Shown here piece by piece: positions 61,074 to 64,000 of a stretch of DNA of 64,000 nucleotides. Both the position numbers and the translations under genes were made by a program. Positions within the stretch are counted from its first letter, which is position 1, and each line of letters opens with the position of its first letter. The notes under the pieces were generated by a model, which was not told the origin of the DNA, searched no databases, and saw only the letters and a program-made list of their open reading frames with translations. The stretch comes from Leptospira haakeii (GTDB taxonomy: Bacteria > Spirochaetota > Leptospiria > Leptospirales > Leptospiraceae), in the NCBI RefSeq assembly GCF_002812045.1, contig NZ_NPEG01000004.1, positions 172,722-236,721 on the forward strand, read 5' to 3'.

Positions 61074-62438
61074 TTAAAATTCCTCTTCTTCTCTTTCTTC
61101 TTTTAAGATATCTCTTAAGCCGCTGACTGTTTGTGGGAAAAGACTTCTTTCCATAAGCCTTTGTTTTAGATAAGAATCTATCTTATCTTTTTTACGGATG
61201 GCAAGATCCACTTTTGGATCGGATCCTCTTACATATGCATTCAATAAGATCAATTCTTCCACTGAATTATAAGTGGAGATCAATTCTCTGATCATACCAG
61301 CTCTCATGAACTGGTCTTCCTCTACTATAGATTGCATTACCCTGGAGAGTGAAGCTGGGACATCGATTGCAGGATAATGGTTTCTTTCCGCCATTTTGCG
61401 AGAAAGAATAATATGACCGTCTATATAACCTCGGACTGCATCCGCGATAGGATCTTCCATCTCGTCTGTGTCCGTTAGGATCGTATAAAATCCGGTGATA
61501 CTTCCCCCAGATTTAGAAGTACCTGAACGTTCTACAAGTTTTGCTAATTTAGTAAAAACAGATGAACTAAATCCCCTAGTGATCGGAGGTTCGTGGTTAG
61601 AGACTGAAATTTCCCTATTTGCATGTGCAAATCTGGTTAAGGAGTCCATCATTAAGTTTACATGAAGTCCTTGTTCTCTGAAATATTCCGCAACGGAAGT
61701 GGCGAGTAGGGCACAGTTTACCTGTTCCATCTTAGGTGCGTCGGAGGTTGCGGCAAATACTACAGATCTTGCGAGACCTTCTTTCCCTAGGTCTCTCTCT
61801 AAAAATTCGTTCACCTCTCTACCTCGTTCCCCAACGAGTGCGATCACGTTTACATCTGCGTTGGTAAACCTTGCGATCATACCGAGTAAGCTGGACTTTC
61901 CTACACCTGATCCGGAGAAGATCCCTAATCTTTGTCCTCTACCTACTGTTAAAATTCCGTCTATGGCCCTTACGCCTGTAAGTAGAATGTCCCGGATCAC
62001 TGGTCTATCCAGTGGATTGATACTTTCTCCCTCGGGAGATTTTTCTTCGGAAGTGATGATGAGTCCTTTTTTGTCAATTGGACGTCCTACACCGTTCAGT
62101 ACCCGGCCTAGTAATTCTCTTCCCACAGGAACATTCAAACTTCTTCCTGAAGAAAACACGAAAGCATCAGGATATACTCCTTCTACAGGGCCGAGAGGCA
62201 TCAGCGTATATACATGATTTTCGAAACCGACGATCTCGCATTGCAGGTAACCTTCTGTTCCTGCCTTTTGGACTTCCATGATCTCTCCGATTTTGGAGTC
62301 AGGAGGTCCTTCTGAATAAATTACGTTTCCGGAAACACGAACGACTCTTCCGGATTTGCGGATAGTCTCCGTGCGGTCCAAGATCAGGAAATACTTGGAG
62401 ATGACGTCTACCTTTTCGTGAAACTTCTTCTCTATCAT
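61074..62438 (-). CDS. fliI: Flagellum-specific export ATPase FliI
   Basis: FliI is the hexameric ATPase of flagellar export. The 454-residue protein has VVRVSGNVIYSEG in the N-terminal barrel, the P-loop GIFSGSGVGKSSLLGMIA (about 173-189), VIALVGERGREVNEFLERDL, LHVNLMMDSLTRFAHANREI and GSITGFYTILTDTDEMEDPI. All ATPase motifs are intact. fliH lies upstream, but separated by an unusual 199-base spacer with a strong hairpin. Confidence 0.97.
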   Translation of the reverse strand: MIEKKFHEKVDVISKYFLILDRTETIRKSGRVVRVSGNVIYSEGPPDSKIGEIMEVQKAGTEGYLQCEIVGFENHVYTLMPLGPVEGVYPDAFVFSSGRSLNVPVGRELLGRVLNGVGRPIDKKGLIITSEEKSPEGESINPLDRPVIRDILLTGVRAIDGILTVGRGQRLGIFSGSGVGKSSLLGMIARFTNADVNVIALVGERGREVNEFLERDLGKEGLARSVVFAATSDAPKMEQVNCALLATSVAEYFREQGLHVNLMMDSLTRFAHANREISVSNHEPPITRGFSSSVFTKLAKLVERSGTSKSGGSITGFYTILTDTDEMEDPIADAVRGYIDGHIILSRKMAERNHYPAIDVPASLSRVMQSIVEEDQFMRAGMIRELISTYNSVEELILLNAYVRGSDPKVDLAIRKKDKIDSYLKQRLMERSLFPQTVSGLRDILKEEREEEEF

Positions 62439-62576
62439 GATCTTAGCTCTTTAGATACCGGATACTGTCCCTGGGATTTTGCCCGGAGTCAAGTGATAAT
62501 GAGAATATAACTGAATTATGTCACATTTGGAAGAAGAGCGAAGTTTGTCGAAGTGCCTACAAAGAAAACCCCCCTG

Positions 62577-62607
62577 ACCCGACCGCCTATGATTTCGGCG
62601 GCCGGGT
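62577..62607 (-). terminator. GC-rich hairpin between fliH and fliI
   Basis: ACCCGGCCGCC and GGCGGTCGGGT (minus strand) form an 11-bp stem with one mismatch and a 9-nt loop, followed by CAGGGGGGTTTTC. It may act as a partial terminator or RNA-processing site that lowers fliI-fliJ relative to fliG-fliH. The rest of the 199-base spacer contains no gene I can support. Confidence 0.5.
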
Positions 62608-62637
62608 AGGAGACTAAGTTTGGACGTGAATGTTAGA

Positions 62638-63561
62638 TTAGATCGGCTCCGCATTTCGAATTGCTTCTTCGATTTCTTTGAGCTGAGTGGAGATCCTTGC
62701 ATCGATAGCTCCAACATCTGTTTCGATGATGACCCCGCCTCTGTCGACGCGAGAGTCTTCGTAGATATTGACCTTGCGAAGAGATTCCATAAGTTTAATA
62801 AGTTCGTCTTTGTGGGCAGTGGTGATTTCCAAGTCTGCAAAGTTGACTCGGATATCCACACGGTCTCTGTCCTTGATACGTTTCAGGGCTTCTCTAATAT
62901 TATTGAGTACGATTTCTTTACGTTCAATGATCTCGTCTTTGATGATCTTACGTGCGATGATCAGGATCATCTCCACCATCTGCTTCTCGGAAGCTTGGAT
63001 GAGTTCCGCACGAATATCGATTGCTTTACCGACGATGGTTCCTAAGCGGTCGATTAGGCGTCGGACTTCTCCTTGTCCTTTTCTGAAACCTACTTCTCGT
63101 CCTGCTTCGAATCCTTTTAGATAAGCCTCATGTTCGATCTCTGCCGTTTTCATCTCGGCTTCTTTGATCATTCTTTCGGCTTCCATCTTGGCTCTTTCCA
63201 AGATCTGTTCCGCTTTGGCTTTACCTGAATCCTCTTCGAGTTTGATCTTCTCTTTGGAATCCTGGATCATTTGGAAGGCTTTTTTACGGCCCTCTTCCTC
63301 GATCTCCTCCGACTTGCGGCGGGAGTCCTCGAGCATTGTTTTGATATTTTCTTCCGTTTCTTCTTTGTAACGGTTGAGCTCTGCCTCGATCTCTTCGATA
63401 GAAGGGCCTTGGTATTGCTCTATAATATTTCCTTCTTGGTCGACTTCGAACTCTTCTGCGTCTTCGTCCCTATGGAATTTTTTATATTTATCCGGAATCT
63501 GTAGCTCGACCTGGTCTTGCATGTCGGCGATCTGGATAGGTTTGAAGACGAGCTTTGCCAT
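62638..63561 (-). CDS. fliH: Flagellar export regulator FliH
   Basis: FliH binds and restrains FliI and links it to the C-ring. The 307-residue protein has an N-terminal segment (MAKLVFKPIQIADMQDQVEL), a very long charged coiled coil (about 50-160) with the FliH-type GFEAGREVGFRKGQGEVRRL, and a C-terminal domain (MVEMILIIARKIIKDEIIER, DRGGVIIETDVGAIDARIST). It starts one base before the fliG stop region on the same strand. Confidence 0.94.
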   Translation of the reverse strand: MAKLVFKPIQIADMQDQVELQIPDKYKKFHRDEDAEEFEVDQEGNIIEQYQGPSIEEIEAELNRYKEETEENIKTMLEDSRRKSEEIEEEGRKKAFQMIQDSKEKIKLEEDSGKAKAEQILERAKMEAERMIKEAEMKTAEIEHEAYLKGFEAGREVGFRKGQGEVRRLIDRLGTIVGKAIDIRAELIQASEKQMVEMILIIARKIIKDEIIERKEIVLNNIREALKRIKDRDRVDIRVNFADLEITTAHKDELIKLMESLRKVNIYEDSRVDRGGVIIETDVGAIDARISTQLKEIEEAIRNAEPI

Positions 63562-63562
63562 A

Positions 63563-64000
63563 TTAGTTCTTTCTCCGGAACTTGATTCTTCCTGATTCTA
63601 CGGATTCCTTAAAAATTTCAAGTAGTCCGTTCTGAGCGGTTTCAATCTCTGCGAGGGAAACCGGGCCCATAGAATCTTCTTCCAATCGGATGGAGGAGGC
63701 GAGACTTGGGTCCAACCTTTCCAATAAGACCTGTTTCGTTTCCGGTTCCGTGCCTTTGAAAGCAGTCGCGGTCACGATTGGATGGATCTCTCCCATAAAC
63801 TTGTTTAGGGCTTCACGGCTTAGATCCATCAGGTCTTCCATTCGGAAGAAATGCTTATTAATATTTTCGGCAAACGATTGGCTCTTTTCGCGTATCCTGG
63901 AGAATAATTTCTGGGAATCTTGGGGGTCCAATTTGCCCAAAAGTTCCGCTGCCCTCTTACCATTAGAGATTACTTTTCCACCGGCGCTTACAAAGCAGTG
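63563..64000 (-). CDS. fliG: Flagellar motor switch protein FliG, C-terminal part (start outside window)
   Basis: The frame is open to the right edge, so the N-terminal part is missing. The visible 145 residues match the FliG middle/C-terminal region: [35 protein letters not shown], a helix with [20 protein letters not shown] and [20 protein letters not shown] before a basic end. The first 16 visible residues, [16 protein letters not shown], are identical at DNA level to part of fapA. FliG forms the rotor face that meets the stator. Confidence 0.88.
   Translation of the reverse strand, partial: HCFVSAGGKVISNGKRAAELLGKLDPQDSQKLFSRIREKSQSFAENINKHFFRMEDLMDLSREALNKFMGEIHPIVTATAFKGTEPETKQVLLERLDPSLASSIRLEEDSMGPVSLAEIETAQNGLLEIFKESVESGRIKFRRKN
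63952..64000 (-). repeat. 49-bp exact inverted duplicate, fliG copy (reaches window edge)
   Basis: Reverse complement identical to 55103-55151 in fapA. The match may continue beyond the window. Identity ends at 63952, where fliG reads on into RAAELLGK and fapA into RGQIVGG. Confidence 0.9.

Noticed and set aside
62451..62861. Minus-strand open frame spanning the fliH-fliI spacer
   Set aside because: Half of it is a shifted frame of fliH, the product is low-complexity and basic, and it lacks a ribosome site.

Overview
The window is a spirochaete chromosome segment, almost certainly Leptospira (about 40% GC). It carries the genus-specific lipoprotein gene lipL32, two long flagellar gene blocks in spirochaetal order (including an FlbB-type collar protein next to fliJ-fliI-fliH-fliG), and several spirochaete-style signalling proteins. 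LipL32 is known from pathogenic and intermediate Leptospira and not from saprophytes. This copy is recognisable but divergent from the form I remember for L. interrogans, so an intermediate (P2-type) species is my inference. No rRNA, tRNA, CRISPR array, transposase or prophage gene was seen.

Layout. 1-4.4 kb: the 3' part of a repeat-rich surface-type protein, a shared terminator, then groES-groEL behind two CIRCE operators. 4.4-16.1 kb: class II photolyase, a DUF962 protein, an ammonium transporter fused to a chemoreceptor signalling domain, an adenylate cyclase, a TIP30-like reductase, a membrane SpoIIE-type phosphatase, an SDR and a long acyl-CoA dehydrogenase. 16.4-20.6 kb: lipL32, a ParB-like protein with a Trp-rich tail, metK, a transketolase C-terminal half and clpS. 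20.7-32.2 kb: mainly lipid and fatty-acid metabolism (MaoC-like dehydratase, SDR, fatty acid hydroxylase, acyl-CoA dehydrogenase), an M3 peptidase, a glutathione transferase, a 7TMR-DISM sensor kinase and a START-like protein. 32.2-38.4 kb: an outer-membrane-type protein, an unusual fusion of an AGCS-type transporter with phosphatidylserine decarboxylase, a DUF971 protein, ilvA and a DoxX protein. 38.4-42.3 kb: an arsR-led minus-strand cluster with an MFS exporter and three SRPBCC/AHSA1 genes behind a tandem 16-bp operator.

42.7-58.2 kb is a plus-strand flagellar block: fliY, fliO, fliP, fliQ, fliR, flhB, flhA, flhF, flhG, a His-rich membrane protein, fliA, fapA, two unknowns, remA and gmk. 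Genes overlap or nearly touch through much of it, implying translational coupling. 59.3-64 kb is a minus-strand block read from the right edge: fliG (cut by the window), fliH, fliI, fliJ, a possible overlapping small gene, flbB and a small exported protein. Together they supply the export gate, export ATPase, switch, collar, placement proteins and sigma-28 of the periplasmic flagellum.

Most notable observations: the Amt-MCP and AGCS-Psd fusions; an exact 49-bp inverted duplication linking fapA to the truncated fliG at the right edge, either biological or an assembly artefact; a palindromic repeat pair translated in frame inside flhB; a dispersed intergenic repeat with four copies; a hairpin-dense fliA-fapA spacer with mutually exclusive stems; and a gmk gene whose only plausible start is CTG.
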